Part shown: piece after piece, positions 1-11,293 of the stretch
How the letters are laid out: the number at the start of each line of letters is the position of its first letter
Position numbering within the stretch: position 1 is the first letter of the stretch
Assembly (NCBI GenBank): GCA_002205965.3
Contig: NADL03000674.1
Coordinates: 124,001 to 188,000 of the forward strand
DNA from: Kappaphycus alvarezii
Taxonomy: Eukaryota; Rhodophyta; Florideophyceae; Gigartinales; Solieriaceae
Direction: 5' to 3'
Length of the DNA: 64,000 nucleotides
Program-made: the position numbers and the translations under genes
The notes under the pieces: generated by a model
What the model saw: the letters and a program-made list of their open reading frames with translations, nothing else
Told to the model about the DNA's origin: nothing
Database searches by the model: none

Positions 1-1140
1 ACGAAAAATTAAAGAACGGATATATGCCTAAGAATTTCAAGGAAAAAATTTTGAATTAAATTGAGAGGAATAGATTAAAAAAACTGGTATTTATTAGAAA
101 ACTGAGTCTATAATTGGTTTAGCAAAAGCTATTGTGTATCTACCATTTAACAATTTAGCTTTTTAAGGTTACTGGGGCTATATCAGTCATGCATCTAAAA
201 TTTAAGAAAACAAATTCATTCTTCGTATCACTTTATGTATATAACTTTAGTCTATTCATCGAAAAGACAAGTATGAAACTGCCTTACAACTCTCGATGGG
301 GTTCATTTCTACCTCATCATTCATGGGATCTTTACGGATGATATTCTTTTGTTGAGAAGGATGACCCGCGAAACGAAGTTTAGTCTTACCCACTTTTTTA
401 TTCATTAGAAATATATTTGACAGTGGTCATAAATTTATACAAGCGAATTCTCACGCACAAAAAACTTGGGTCAAATAGTTTTTTCCCCTGGTAAAATTTG
501 TTTCATCTGGGCTGTTTAGGATCAAACGAAAGATTTGGATGTCACAGCAAATTGCGGACTCGCAACGACTGTCTGTAAATTATTAACTCGAACCTCTATA
601 AGGATCAAAGATTATTCTTACTCTCTGACTGGCAAGAAATATCTTTGACGTTGAGAGAAATTCTACGAGCAGTTCAAAGATGATCCTTACTTGATCCGTG
701 TGTCACTATAGCTTTGAATCAGTGCAAAATCAAGCTTATATTACGTGGCGCACTCTTAAGGCACTGAGAGTTAGAATCAGGATACATGTACAGATGGATG
801 CGAAAATGTTACCAAAAATTAAATGAAAAGCTAAATAGTAACAGAGGTCGACTTAATTAAAAAATACGAATTGAACTGATCTTTTAAGGTAAATAATTGG
901 TGATGATTAAACATTCAACTTATTATATGCCAAATGGTTGTTTAAAACAGAAAAATATTTGTTGCAATACTTTTGTGTGAACAGCAGCAGGGAAAACCAA
1001 AAACACGAATGTACATTCCTAAGATCCATACCCGCAATTTTTACGATTGTTCTAGGAATTTAATGCTAATTGAAACTTTGTTGGACTTAAATGACTGTAG
1101 TAATTTCATTATTATTATTATAATAAGGCCTACAAAGAGC
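1..1140. other. AT-rich DNA without a recognisable gene
   Basis: I see no open frame of useful length and no repeat shared with the rest of the window. The stretch is AT-rich and directly precedes the gag-like part of the first Ty3/gypsy fossil. It might contain a decayed 5-prime LTR, but no matching copy after that fossil could be found by eye. Confidence 0.5.
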
Positions 1141-1148
1141 AAATTGCG

Positions 1149-4100
1149 ATGATAAATCAAACCCTCTCTGAAGAAGATCACCTGAAAGCGCTCAGTATTA
1201 GGCAGTGCATCAAGCCTTCCCTACTGTACAGCCTCTGTATGCTGGACCAAATTGAAGGAGCGAGCTACATCGAGGAGGCAATAGACGAAGTAGTTCAGGC
1301 ATGGGTTAGAAAAGCTATGCAGGCGACCCGAACGACATTGCGGGGCATGTCAACACGTCGCTGAGCACCATTAAGTTTAGACGACAGGGGCTGTGAAAGA
1401 CTTTGTCGTTAACTTTGTTACGCTTTTTGACCGCAACAACGCATCCGAGATTCTCAAAGACCCCGGAATAGGCAAGACGCTAATCCCAAGTCTGATTGGT
1501 CGACTTGAGCCTCATGAGTTGCAACAACTTACAATGAACGAGAAGACGCATTGGACCGCTGCGCAGAAGCGAATTTTTCGTTATTTAATGGAACGCAAAA
1601 GCTCCGTTGCCGTCGAAGTTCAGCAGGGGGAAACGGTGAGAGCACAGCTGAAAAATAATCGTGGGAAACCTGCGCATAACCCATCGCAGAGCCAGGAGAA
1701 CGGGTACCGTGAAATTTCTCAGAAGCGATTCAAAGTGGAACACGATCGCAGACCAAGTGTTGCCGGTGTTGAAACAAATCAAAAATGAGACAAAATTTAC
1801 CTGAACCAGAAATGCCCGGATATAAATACAGTGAAGGATTGCAAAATCACCAAACCGGGGTAACGAAGGAAGCTGCTCGACCAGTTGCAGAAACAGAAGA
1901 ACAACAATGGAAGAAATTTCGCTAAGGCTACAAATGTCCACGCTGTCGCACCAGCAAATGGAAGATACGAAGTATTGCTGGACGAAACGGTACCCTTAAT
2001 TGCCCTCGGAGACCACGATGCTGACTGTAGCGCAGTAGCGATCCAGCTGGTCCAGAAGCTAGGACAACAGGGTTCCCTGTAAATTGAACAGTGTTCACCA
2101 CCCGTACAACATGAAGCTGCCATTAAAAATCACCAGAAAATCCCGTACTGTTCACTGGTCGTCAGAAGACGCACATATCGATCATTGCACCCTCCAAGGA
2201 CCAAAATACCAATCGCACTTCATGGAGTAGAGTTTCTGATCGTGGACCAAGAAATGGATGAGGTCATACTGGGAAGACCTCGGCTGAACGCCATCGGATT
2301 CAGTCTGGAGGACCATTTGGAGACAGTCAAGCTGCAGATACACGGGAATCGAGTAAGTCGATTGCAAAGCGACCAGATAAAGTTCAACGGAGTAACATAG
2401 AGTGACTTCGACGAGGATCCCATCGAATCACCAGAGCATCTCACCGCAGTCTTTGGCATAGACGGCCCGCAAGAAATCGCCACAGCTTTGTCAAAACTCT
2501 TTAAGGAAGCTGAAGTAAACGGCATGAACCGTGGCGGATTGCAGCGACTAAGGTGAATACCTAAGGTGCACAACGAGATGTTCTTTATCAAGCTGGGCCC
2601 GCATGAACCAGCCATGGTCGCGCCTTTGGAGATTGAACCACGAAACGGAGAAAAGCCGAACCGCTGCCCCCAGCGGCGCTATTCAACGAACCATATGGTG
2701 TTAATCAACCACACAATTAAAAAACTCGAGAAGATCGGCGCCGTGTACCACAATCTGTCGGCCAAGTGGGCAAGGTCAGCGCTGGTGGTACCCAAACAAG
2801 GAACCAACAAGTTACGATTCAAAGTAGACCTACTCGCAGTCAACTCGAAAACCGTGCCGACTCAGTCTGCTATGGCTGACTTGGACTCCAAACTTCAGGA
2901 ATGCGTAGCGTCAAGATTTTTCGCAAACATCTATTTCTCTCATGGATACTGGCAGTTTGCCTTGGCACCCTCCCACAAGAACTAATATCAATACAAACCC
3001 CCATCTTTGTGTATACTCCAACTACGATGCTTCAAAGAGTCTCGGAATCGGGAAACCACTTCTAAGCAAGCACGCGGGCAGCGTTTCAAGGGGCAGTGCC
3101 AAATCTTGTGCAGGGATTGATGACTTCCTGCTACGCGCGAAAGACGAGGACGGCCTCCTGCTCTCCATCGACCGATTTCTAGCGGTCTGCAAGAAACTGA
3201 GGTTCCTCATTAGCCCGAAAAAGAGGCATCTGTTCCATAAGGGTGTCAAGTTCTGCGGAAGAATCATCTCCGAGGAAGGCGTGCAGCACGATCCAAGGTG
3301 TTTTCAGACACTGATAGATATAAAGGCCCCAACTAACGCCAGTGAACTACAGCAGCTACTCTGCGGCACGAATTAGATGCGAATGTCGATCCCAGACTAC
3401 GCGAAACGAGTACAGCCGCTGCCTGAACTCATGGAAGATCCGTAACACCAGATAGGCTCCCGGGAGAAACCCGTAGTGCAAAAAACGGAGATCTTATCGA
3501 AATTGGAACGCAAACACCAAAAGGCGCTCGATGATATCAAGATCAATCTCGTTTCGACAGTTAAACTCTTGTACCCGCTAGAAGGGCATGGTTTATGCCT
3601 TTTCACCGAAGCCTCAGAGACTCATTGGGGCGCGATGCTCTCCTAGATACCGGAAGAAAAACCCAAGCTACCAATCGATCAACAAGAGCACAAACTGCTC
3701 GCATTTATTTCAGGAGTTTTTCGCGGTTCATCAGAACATTGGAGCACCCCCGAAAAGAAATACTTTGCTATTATGGAGGCGATGGGGAAGCCAGAATACC
3801 TTCCAGCCTGCAGAACCATTTCCATCTTTACTAACCACGCAGATATAGTCCATACTTATGATCTATTCGGCAGAAAGCCAGGAGTACCGCAGCACACTGC
3901 CAGTAAGCTCATGAGATGGGCGATGAAGATGAGCTGTTTTTGGTACGTAATACAACACTTGCCGGGCGAGAAAAACGAGTGGGCCGACCTCACGACTCGA
4001 TGATCAGTAATATCTTACGAGAAGAACAACGTGATCCGCGAGATCAGCCCCGCGATTATTGTCGCACCAATCGAACCGGAGTCGAAGCTAGAGTTCGACT

Positions 4101-6090
4101 GGCCCACTATGGAAGATATCATAGCCGCACAATATCGGAGCGGAGAAACGCGACCACTAAACTGCAGAAGAGTGAAAGGCATATGGAAGGACCATCAGAA
4201 TCGCATCTGGATACCAGAGAACGGGAATGCTCTGCAGCTAAGGCTACCACTAGCTGCACACACAGGTCGTAGCAGGCATAGGCGCACAACACTACACGAA
4301 TGAACATAGAAAAGTACTTTTCCTTCAAAGGTCTGAATGAAGAACTGAGAAACTTCTGAAACTCCTGTATCCTTTGCTTCGCCAGCCAATCAGGAGATCG
4401 GGTACCAAGACCACTAGTCTCTGCCATACACGCCACGAAACCGAACTGAGTCATCCATTTCGACTACTGCTCTATTGGAAAGGGCGAAGGCAGGTGCGCG
4501 TATGTTCGGTTGATCAAAGATGATCTTTCCGGTTACACATGGCTCATATCCACCAACCAAGCCTCTGCAGAAGCAACCACAGATGCTCTTATGAGGTGGT
4601 TTACATTCTTCGGTGTCGCAAAAATTTGGGTGTCCAACCTGGGATCTCACTTCTAGAACGCTGCAGTTGTGAAAATTGACCAAATATTTTAATCTCTATC
4701 CCGGTGTCCTACAGTGATGCTGAATTGTGGAGTAATATTTTTATTGAGGCCCACAATTTATATTTATTATGAATCATCAAGGAATAATTTTATCTATTTT
4801 ACACTGGCACTATTTTATGCTGAATTCAGTGTGAAATAATTTTTATGTCCTACAGTTGGGTTTTTATATTATACAGGCTATAATTATTGCATTTATGCTA
4901 CCAACAAATTATTATCTGGATGATTGCTTACCTGGAAAATACTGCAAGAATTATTGCTGAGCCTGAATTATGCATGCCAAAATTATTGAACGGCTCACCT
5001 GATTTTTGTAGCAGGTTCACCCTGGTGTAGAGTATAAGTAGTCTAGGTTGTTAGAAATATTTTTACATCCTCGGGCCATCGAAATATTCCCCTCGATCAC
5101 ATATTATTAAATTTGGTTTTCTATTCATTATTCATTCTAAGTCCAATTGTGGCATTTATTTATTTATTCAAGTTGGAACTATTTATTATTATTTGGATCT
5201 ACCCATCCCAATTATTTTGCGCAGTTTTTGCGGGATAAATTGCACCCCAGCACCACTTCACACTCGCGTACTGTCCATGGAGCAATGAAACTGTGGAAGT
5301 AGTATGCAGTGAGTTCACGAGAACAGCAACATCCATACTCAGTGAGTTCCAACTACCTTTCAAGGCATGGCTGCGAGAGATTCCCGTCGCAAAATCAGCT
5401 CTCAACAACTCTCTTATATCCTGCCTCGGTAAAAGGTGCCCTCTCAAAGTCTTCACCGAACTCCCGCAATACAGCACGTTCACAACACTGACGGAACCAG
5501 GCAGCACCATGCAAAATCTACCAAGTGAGGAAGTAGAGGATCTCCGCTGCACAGCAGTAGCCGAGCTCCATGCGTGCATCGAGGAAATGAACCAAGAGGT
5601 GGAAAACACATCATCGAGAAAGCAGCAGAAGGCAATCTAGTCTCATTAGAAAAAATGGAGTGCGTGCGATCAATTTTCTCGAAAGCGAATACGTTCTGAA
5701 AGGACTTGTGAGTGCGAAGCCAAGACGGAAACTCTCTCTGCAGTGTCTTGGTCCCTACCGTGTAGTTGACAGTCGGTCTGACTATATCTTCGAGATAGAG
5801 AATCTCACAAGCAAGGAAAGGAGCTGGGGCATGTCCGTAGGCTACATTTATTTAGAAACAGTAGCTTTCTAGTAGAGGAAGACTTACTGAACCAACTGTA
5901 TTAACAACTAAATGAAATACTCGCTGTGGAAGATTTTTTGGATCTCAGGAATCATAACGGGCAGACAGAGGTACAAGTCAAATGGAGAGGGTTTACTGAA
6001 GAAAAAACAGATTGCATCACGTTAGACAGCTTGGTGACGGATGTCCCACAGCTGGTAAAGAAATATCTCAGCAAAATTCGAGAATAAGGC
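1149..6090 (+). mobile_element. Ty3/gypsy-type LTR retrotransposon fossil 1 (chromodomain type), old and heavily broken
   Basis: Parts lie in canonical Ty3/gypsy order on one strand. They are a gag-like stretch (about 1150-1800), a protease-like stretch (1950-2400), reverse transcriptase (2570-3380), the end of RNase H (about 3890-4005, with HLPGEKNEWADL), integrase (about 4460-5300, with WVSNLGSHF and HHFTLAYCPWSNGTVEV), the integrase C-terminus (5650-5870) and a chromodomain-like end (about 5920-6087, with VQVKWRGF). The copy is broken many times. A 0.5-kb AT-rich repeat has inserted within the integrase part. No LTR pair was found, so the outer limits are those of the coding remains only. 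The level of decay suggests an old insertion. The family assignment is secure; the exact clade is not. Confidence 0.85.
4700..5225 (+). repeat. AT-rich 0.5-kb repeat inserted in fossil 1 (copy 1; possible solo LTR or MITE)
   Basis: This is a sharply AT-rich block inside the integrase part of fossil 1. It is homologous along nearly its whole length to 21,640-22,140 on the opposite strand. Shared landmarks are GAGGCCCACA near the start, AATAATTTTATCTATTTT, a TATA-like GAGTATAAGTAGTCTAG (copy 2 has AGTATAAATAGTCTTAG) and TTTGGATCTAC near the end. A TATA-like box without coding potential would suit an LTR. Short TATCCCG/CGGGATA ends around copy 1 would suit a MITE instead. I found no convincing target duplication, so the class is open. 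Confidence 0.7.
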
Positions 6091-6960
6091 ACAGCCAGAG
6101 AGAAACGAATAGCAAACTTCTTATGACCCATTCACATGAAGATGTAATTGAGTCATAGAGGAGACTGATGACTACCGTAGTCACACAAGCATATAGCGTG
6201 TACAGAGATGAACTCATAGGTTGGGGCTCTCACAGCGTGCACGTCACGGAGGGAGCGGAACCCGCGAGCTGGGGCTCCAACACGACACTGCGTAGGTTTC
6301 TTTTGCGTTCCCGAAACGGCAACATTTGTGGACGCAAGTGCACAGCCGTTTCGGGGAACAGGGAGCGAAAGGGACACTAAAGCGCGAAAAGGATACTACA
6401 AAAGGGATTACAAGCTTCGGCCAGAAGCTTGAGGGCATTCTAATATATACTGCATTTCATTGGTGCCCATCATCAGTGTGTGCCAACTCCCAGCGCCGCA
6501 ACGTGCAGCGAGGCAACAACTCTCTCGACTGCTTTGTAGCTTCTATAAACCACGAAAAGTCTATGTAATACTTATGTTCGCTTTCACCATTAACGTCGAA
6601 TGACTTGCCTCACCGTCGTTTCCCTTCTCTAGACCTTCTCTTCACCAGCTACATTTCTCTCTCATTCGATTATCAAACTTTTCTTTTGTTGTCGTTCCAG
6701 AAGCGATGAATCAGCGCAGATGAGATTTTCAGCAGAAAATTTTCCTTAACGAATTTTTGCAGGCTTAAAAGTGCTATAGTAGTATCTCTTCGTGTTAAAA
6801 AAAAAGTTGCATAGAGAAATGGGGGAGAACAAAAAAGTGTGAAAAGGGATTTCCCTACCACTTTTTTTGAATTTCTAACCACAATTAGAAGTCTTTTCAC
6901 GTCTCTCATTGAATTTAAACACTGAAAATACTTGTTTCTGTATTTTAAGTTTTTTTCTGA
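6091..6960. other. No recognisable gene
   Basis: Only short overlapping frames on both strands, none with recognisable motifs. The part just after the chromodomain end of fossil 1 could include its decayed 3-prime LTR, but no matching copy was seen. Confidence 0.5.
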
Positions 6961-7700
6961 AATTGCTTCACCTTCGAGGTTTTCAGGGGGTTGAAGAAGA
7001 TCCAATATTAAGGCCCGCGGGGGTCAATAATGTCAACGGCCTTGTGTATCTCATCATATGTTCCTAGAGGGGTGTGATGATCCCCGTACCAGCGATGGCT
7101 CCTTAGACATGTGCGCGCGTCGAATTCTCGTACAGCATGCTGGCTGAGTCCTCTTGTTGCTTCCGGTCTTCTCTTGGAATGCCGGGGCCGCGCCTGCAGG
7201 CAGGATGAGCATCGGCGTCCCGCGATAACATACCGTGTTTCGGAAGCGGCACAGGGAAGGGACTGTGGAAGCAGCATTTCGATCATGCTCTGGCGGGTGA
7301 ATTGATTGAATGCGTTGTGGGTATCAATTGGAAGGAGAGAATAATCTCCATTCTGGTGCAGCTCTTCGACTCCCTGTCGGACGCCATTGAAAACAGAGTC
7401 GAAGCCATGAGTATTTCTATTGCCTAGTTGGATGGGAGCAAGGTATTCCCGGGTGTCCTCAAGCGCAGGGGGTAAAAGGAACTTGGTGAGAATCCCGCGC
7501 AGTGCGGTCCCAATTGTAATCGGAAGGATTTTGTGCGGTCGCAGTTGTTGAATAGAATGAATTGATTTACCGCTTCGGTGCCCGAGTCGGGTACAAGTTG
7601 ACCTACTGAGTCAAACTAAATACTATCCGATCGGTAAAGACTTGAACAAAAGTCTAAGGGAGCCACTACAATGATTCTAACTTACCCGTACGGATTAATT
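6960..7700 (-). mobile_element. LINE fossil A: reverse transcriptase core
   Basis: The minus strand carries decayed reverse transcriptase of a non-LTR family that recurs several times in this window. Near 7,280-7,330 it reads LLPIDTHNAFNQFTR, the family form of the first catalytic motif (hydrophobic-D-x-x-NAFN). Near 7,020-7,100 it reads WYGDHHTPLGTYDEI, corresponding to the WYLDDGTLVG-type catalytic motif with the second aspartate lost. Between them is a 90-codon frame (7,008-7,286). The usual second DD residue is therefore missing and the copy is not functional. A further decayed N-terminal part may extend to about 8,420, where minus-strand frames of 66-93 codons lie, but I could not match those to family motifs. 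Confidence 0.75.
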
Positions 7701-9100
7701 ACTGCTGACGCAGTGAGAGCGACACTAGACCGTTCGGATAAGTGAGACGGCAACAAAATACGAATAGACTGGCCCTTACCGGTGTTTTGTTGCCCCATTG
7801 TAATTCCGACACGGTGAAATAAAACAGAGAATACATGCACATATGCATATACCATTGAGGTTCCGGCTTCCCGTTCTCGGTAATTAGATTTTGGATGACT
7901 CAGACCTGAGTCATTCCGACAGCAGTTGGCTTAAAATCAAGATGGCGGAGGTTAGAAGTGCGGTTGTGTCTTGGGGGAGGTTTCACCGGATCGACTCTCC
8001 TGACTACAGCAGTTATTGACGAGATATCCCTGAGCCCGGATTGGGGCACGACTATCGTATGCGCGAGAACATCTTGAAGATGAACAAGGCGCGGGTGCAT
8101 CCGATCCAGGCGTGGTGCAGAGTTCTGGTTTAGGTTTCAAACAGCTTCGAAGACCTCAGCATCCATGATGTGCATCGGTAGGAGGAGGCCCGCGGCGGCA
8201 AGGCGCGTCACCGGCGTTGATGGAGCCGGGTGCGGGGCTCGGATGCGGGTAAGTGCCATGGGGTTTCTAACATCTTCGATGCAGGACCGATACCAAGCGT
8301 GCATCGCACGGGTGTATTGAGAATCAGTAACGATGTAAGGCGCCCTTTGAAACATTTGGTCATTGTTTCGGTCTTCAGAGGGAGGACGATGTGGGACAGA
8401 GCGTTTCTGGCCATTCAAGGGAGATTGGAGGTCTTTTGTCCGTAGTTTACCCCATTCAATGCTGTTGGCTCGGCGTATGTGATCTTGTAGTTCTTTTTGT
8501 TGAAAAATGGGTGATAAACACCCAGGCTACCCCCGGAGTAACTGTCAAAAGACGGCAGTGGTGAAGAAGTTGATTCCATGGGAAGTGGAGTGAACAGTCT
8601 TTGGGTTCTGCGCAACTGTTCATGGTACAGTACTGTACAGCAGGTACTGTACAACAACAGTCGCATTTTTTATGTCAGTTTGTCTGCCACACTTGCAATG
8701 TTTAAAATTGCTTGAAAAAGTGTCCAGTTTCGACAGTTTGAGGCCGAGAGAAATTGATTGAGCAGATGTTTTATATTGGACTGTGCGGTTATTCCGATAT
8801 TTACTCAAGGGGGCGTCGTGTGGCATCAATAAGGAGTGTACAGAATGGTACAAACGTACCGTACCATACAGCACAGTAATGTGCTGTGCTTTGCTATGCT
8901 GTACCATTTGTTGCAGTTTGCACTTTATTGTTCTGCACCATAAATTCTGAAATTCGGCAAATCATTGTTAATGGCTCTCACGGGTCCACCCAGTCCTCCT
9001 CGTCTTCAGATCCCTCCTCATTCGCCTCAGCCTACACGTCCTACTCTATCTCCTATACCTCTTCTAATACCTCAGCCACCTGTTCCTCTGTCTCAAATTG
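7700..9100. other. Uncertain LINE remains, then GTACTGTAC-type repeat DNA
   Basis: At 7,700-8,420 lie minus-strand open frames without clear family motifs, possibly the 5-prime end of LINE fossil A. At 8,620-8,660 and 8,840-8,910 are clusters of the palindromic GTACTGTAC motif that recurs across the window. At 8,960-9,100 there is a Ser/Pro-rich low-complexity plus-strand frame that I do not regard as a gene. Confidence 0.5.
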
Positions 9101-10830
9101 ACGGCGGGCCTACTTCCAATCGCGTTCTAAGCCCATCCATTCGCGGTAGTTCTCGTATTTAGTTTGCCCTCTGGCCATCAAATCGAGGCTGTTGATGAAA
9201 CTGCGTACCCTGGTTGATTTTTCGATGGCGAGGGACGGACCCAGGTTGTTTATGATAATGGGAAATAATGTATTGTGCTGCAATTGTGCGCAAAAGGCGC
9301 TCCATGTATTGAAGGTAGCGATACTATCTTTGTATAGCGTCGGGCCTTGAGGGGAGGAGGGCGAAAAGTTATTATACAGCTTGTGCGAAGAGGCATAAGA
9401 TGCAAGAAACGAGGCGTCCACAATTTTCTTTGCAGAGGTGAGGCGTTTCAAAGGGTCAGCTTTTTCCCTTCTAGTCATTTGGCAGTTACCTGTAGCTCCC
9501 TGAATATTGCGTTGTAGATCACTTCATCTTCTAGTTTTTGGGCTCGTTTTTAAATTAGGGCGTCCAAATTCACCGCTCCACTCCGTTTGCAGGAGAGCGA
9601 CACGACTCGCAGAAGTTAGCCCATCTTGTGGACCCCATAGTAGTCACAAAGTATTTGTAATGGAGCCTGTGTATCTCCAACCTCCGTAACCGCGTGTAAG
9701 AAAGGCTCGAGGGACTTTGTATGGTCCAGAATGTGCTGTTCCATGAACTTCTGGTAAGCAATGGGTGCGTTTAAACCCATAGTCCCACCACCGTATTCTT
9801 GTGGCATATGAAGGGACTATGTGGTCTAAATCGATGCGGAGGGTGCAGAGGGGCACCTCATCTTGCATTTCGACACTGTCAGATGAATGCCACCACTTTT
9901 TGTCTCAGAGGAAGAAATAACTTCGATCGCCTATTGTTTGGCAGCAATCTAACCGTCGTCATGGCAGCACTACTCCAAAATCAGTGTACCAAACTCCATG
10001 TCCTCCTCGCCGAGTGCAGACAATAACGCTTTTATTTTCAGGGAAACGGGTTAAATTAAAAGGACAAAGAGCGATGTTAAGCGGATCTCCTTGTGTGGTA
10101 CCTACTACACTCCGTATAGTCTCTGCGCCTCTTCAAGGGACACTGTTCGGTTTTATAGCATTATAACACCCAGGAAGCAGCTAGGGTAAGAGATTTGAAC
10201 GGTGTTGAAGAATGCGACGCGGCTGTACATATTAAATGTATTCTTCGGGTTTTGATGCAAAGACATGCGGCAGCAGCCGTCATTTCCAATACGTACAGCT
10301 TTTTGATTAGCCTGAAGATAGCCTTTTAGAGGACGCTGTTCCTCCTCCATTAGTGTATCTGTACACTTTTTTGAGTCGATGTTACTTGTCTGGGAAACTT
10401 CAGGATATATTGAATCTGTCTTCCAAAAGTAAAAATACCCAAACCTTTCCCCGTTCTTCAGGGCTATCGATAGAAGAGCGTATTCCGTGCTGGCTCAAAA
10501 ATTGTTCAAAATGTGCCTAATGTAGTGGATTACTTTATCAGTCCCTGCTTTTGCGGTTACAAAAATCTGAAGAGACATAAAGTAGCGGGCGGCCTCCTCA
10601 CTGACCCGCCTTGCATGGCAGCCACCCATTAACCTGCGCAAAGTATCCCCCACTGCGATGGGGCGGATCTTCACGTCTTTCTTTGTGAAGGGTGTGAGTA
10701 GGAATCCGGCAATCTGCAGTGCGGGTACAATAGGGTATTTCTCCGATACCAAGATAATCACCAATTCTGTCAGGGGAACGTTTGGGTGTTTTACTGTTGG
10801 AAGATATTTCCGACCTGTCACTGAATCCAG
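9100..10830 (-). mobile_element. LINE fossil B: reverse transcriptase and following region
   Basis: At 10,495-10,821 the minus strand encodes a typical N-terminal RT block of the same LINE family as fossils A and C, with LLTPFTKKDVKIRPIAVGDT followed by LRRLMGGCHARRVSEEAARY. Next, at 10,153-10,350, comes SLHQNPKNTFNMYSR, the decayed counterpart of the D-x-x-NAFN motif with the aspartate lost. Further 3-prime, 9,110-9,478 holds 122 codons including DASFLASYASS, which suits the region after the RT palm. The frames do not join and several stops intervene, so this is a dead copy. Part of 10,250-10,460 is shared with 25,560-25,790. Confidence 0.75.
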
Positions 10831-10967
10831 AAATTTTCCCGGTGAGGATGATGTAGGAGTTAGTAGGAGTTATTAGATGTGAAACTGTCGAAGGCTAAAT
10901 CCCCCGAGGCTGAACCCGGATTTAAAGAGCGAAAAAACAGCAGTACCTCGTCCTTACTGGTTGCCTC

Positions 10968-11293
10968 TGTCATGCGATAACAGCTCAGGGACCTAATATT
11001 GAATTATTGGGTCAGCGAACTTGACAGCAGCAATTGCGCCAAACTCAATGTACACATATGGATACTGAAAATTTCAGTATGTTCCTTCCAAATTTGGAAA
11101 TGATCACATTACAATGTTATAATCAGACAGTGCCTAAGCACTTTAATTACTACAGTACCTTTTTTAGATCTTTTTCCAACCTGGGCGCTTTTCCATTCGA
11201 CATATAAGCGCACATTTCCTACTTTGAAGTAAAACTTGGGAAGACCACTACGCTCGAATTCTTCTCTTTACCTGTTGCACCGGCTTCATAACA
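10968..11293 (+). repeat. 5-prime LTR of Ty3/gypsy fossil 2
   Basis: Begins near TGTCATGCGATAACAG and ends near TTCATAACA. It shares with 14,956-15,492 the blocks GACAGCAGCAATTGCGCCA, TCTGGGCGCTTTT-like and GACCACTACGC. Its length of about 326 bp is shorter than the 3-prime copy. Divergence between the two is high by eye. Confidence 0.75.

Noticed and set aside
4700-5225. A Tc1/mariner-type MITE with TA duplication for the AT-rich repeat
   Set aside because: Only a five to seven base inverted end is visible in copy 1, and copy 2 lacks it.
8965-9162. A Ser/Pro-rich secreted peptide gene
   Set aside because: Low-complexity frame with no signal peptide, lying between LINE fossils.
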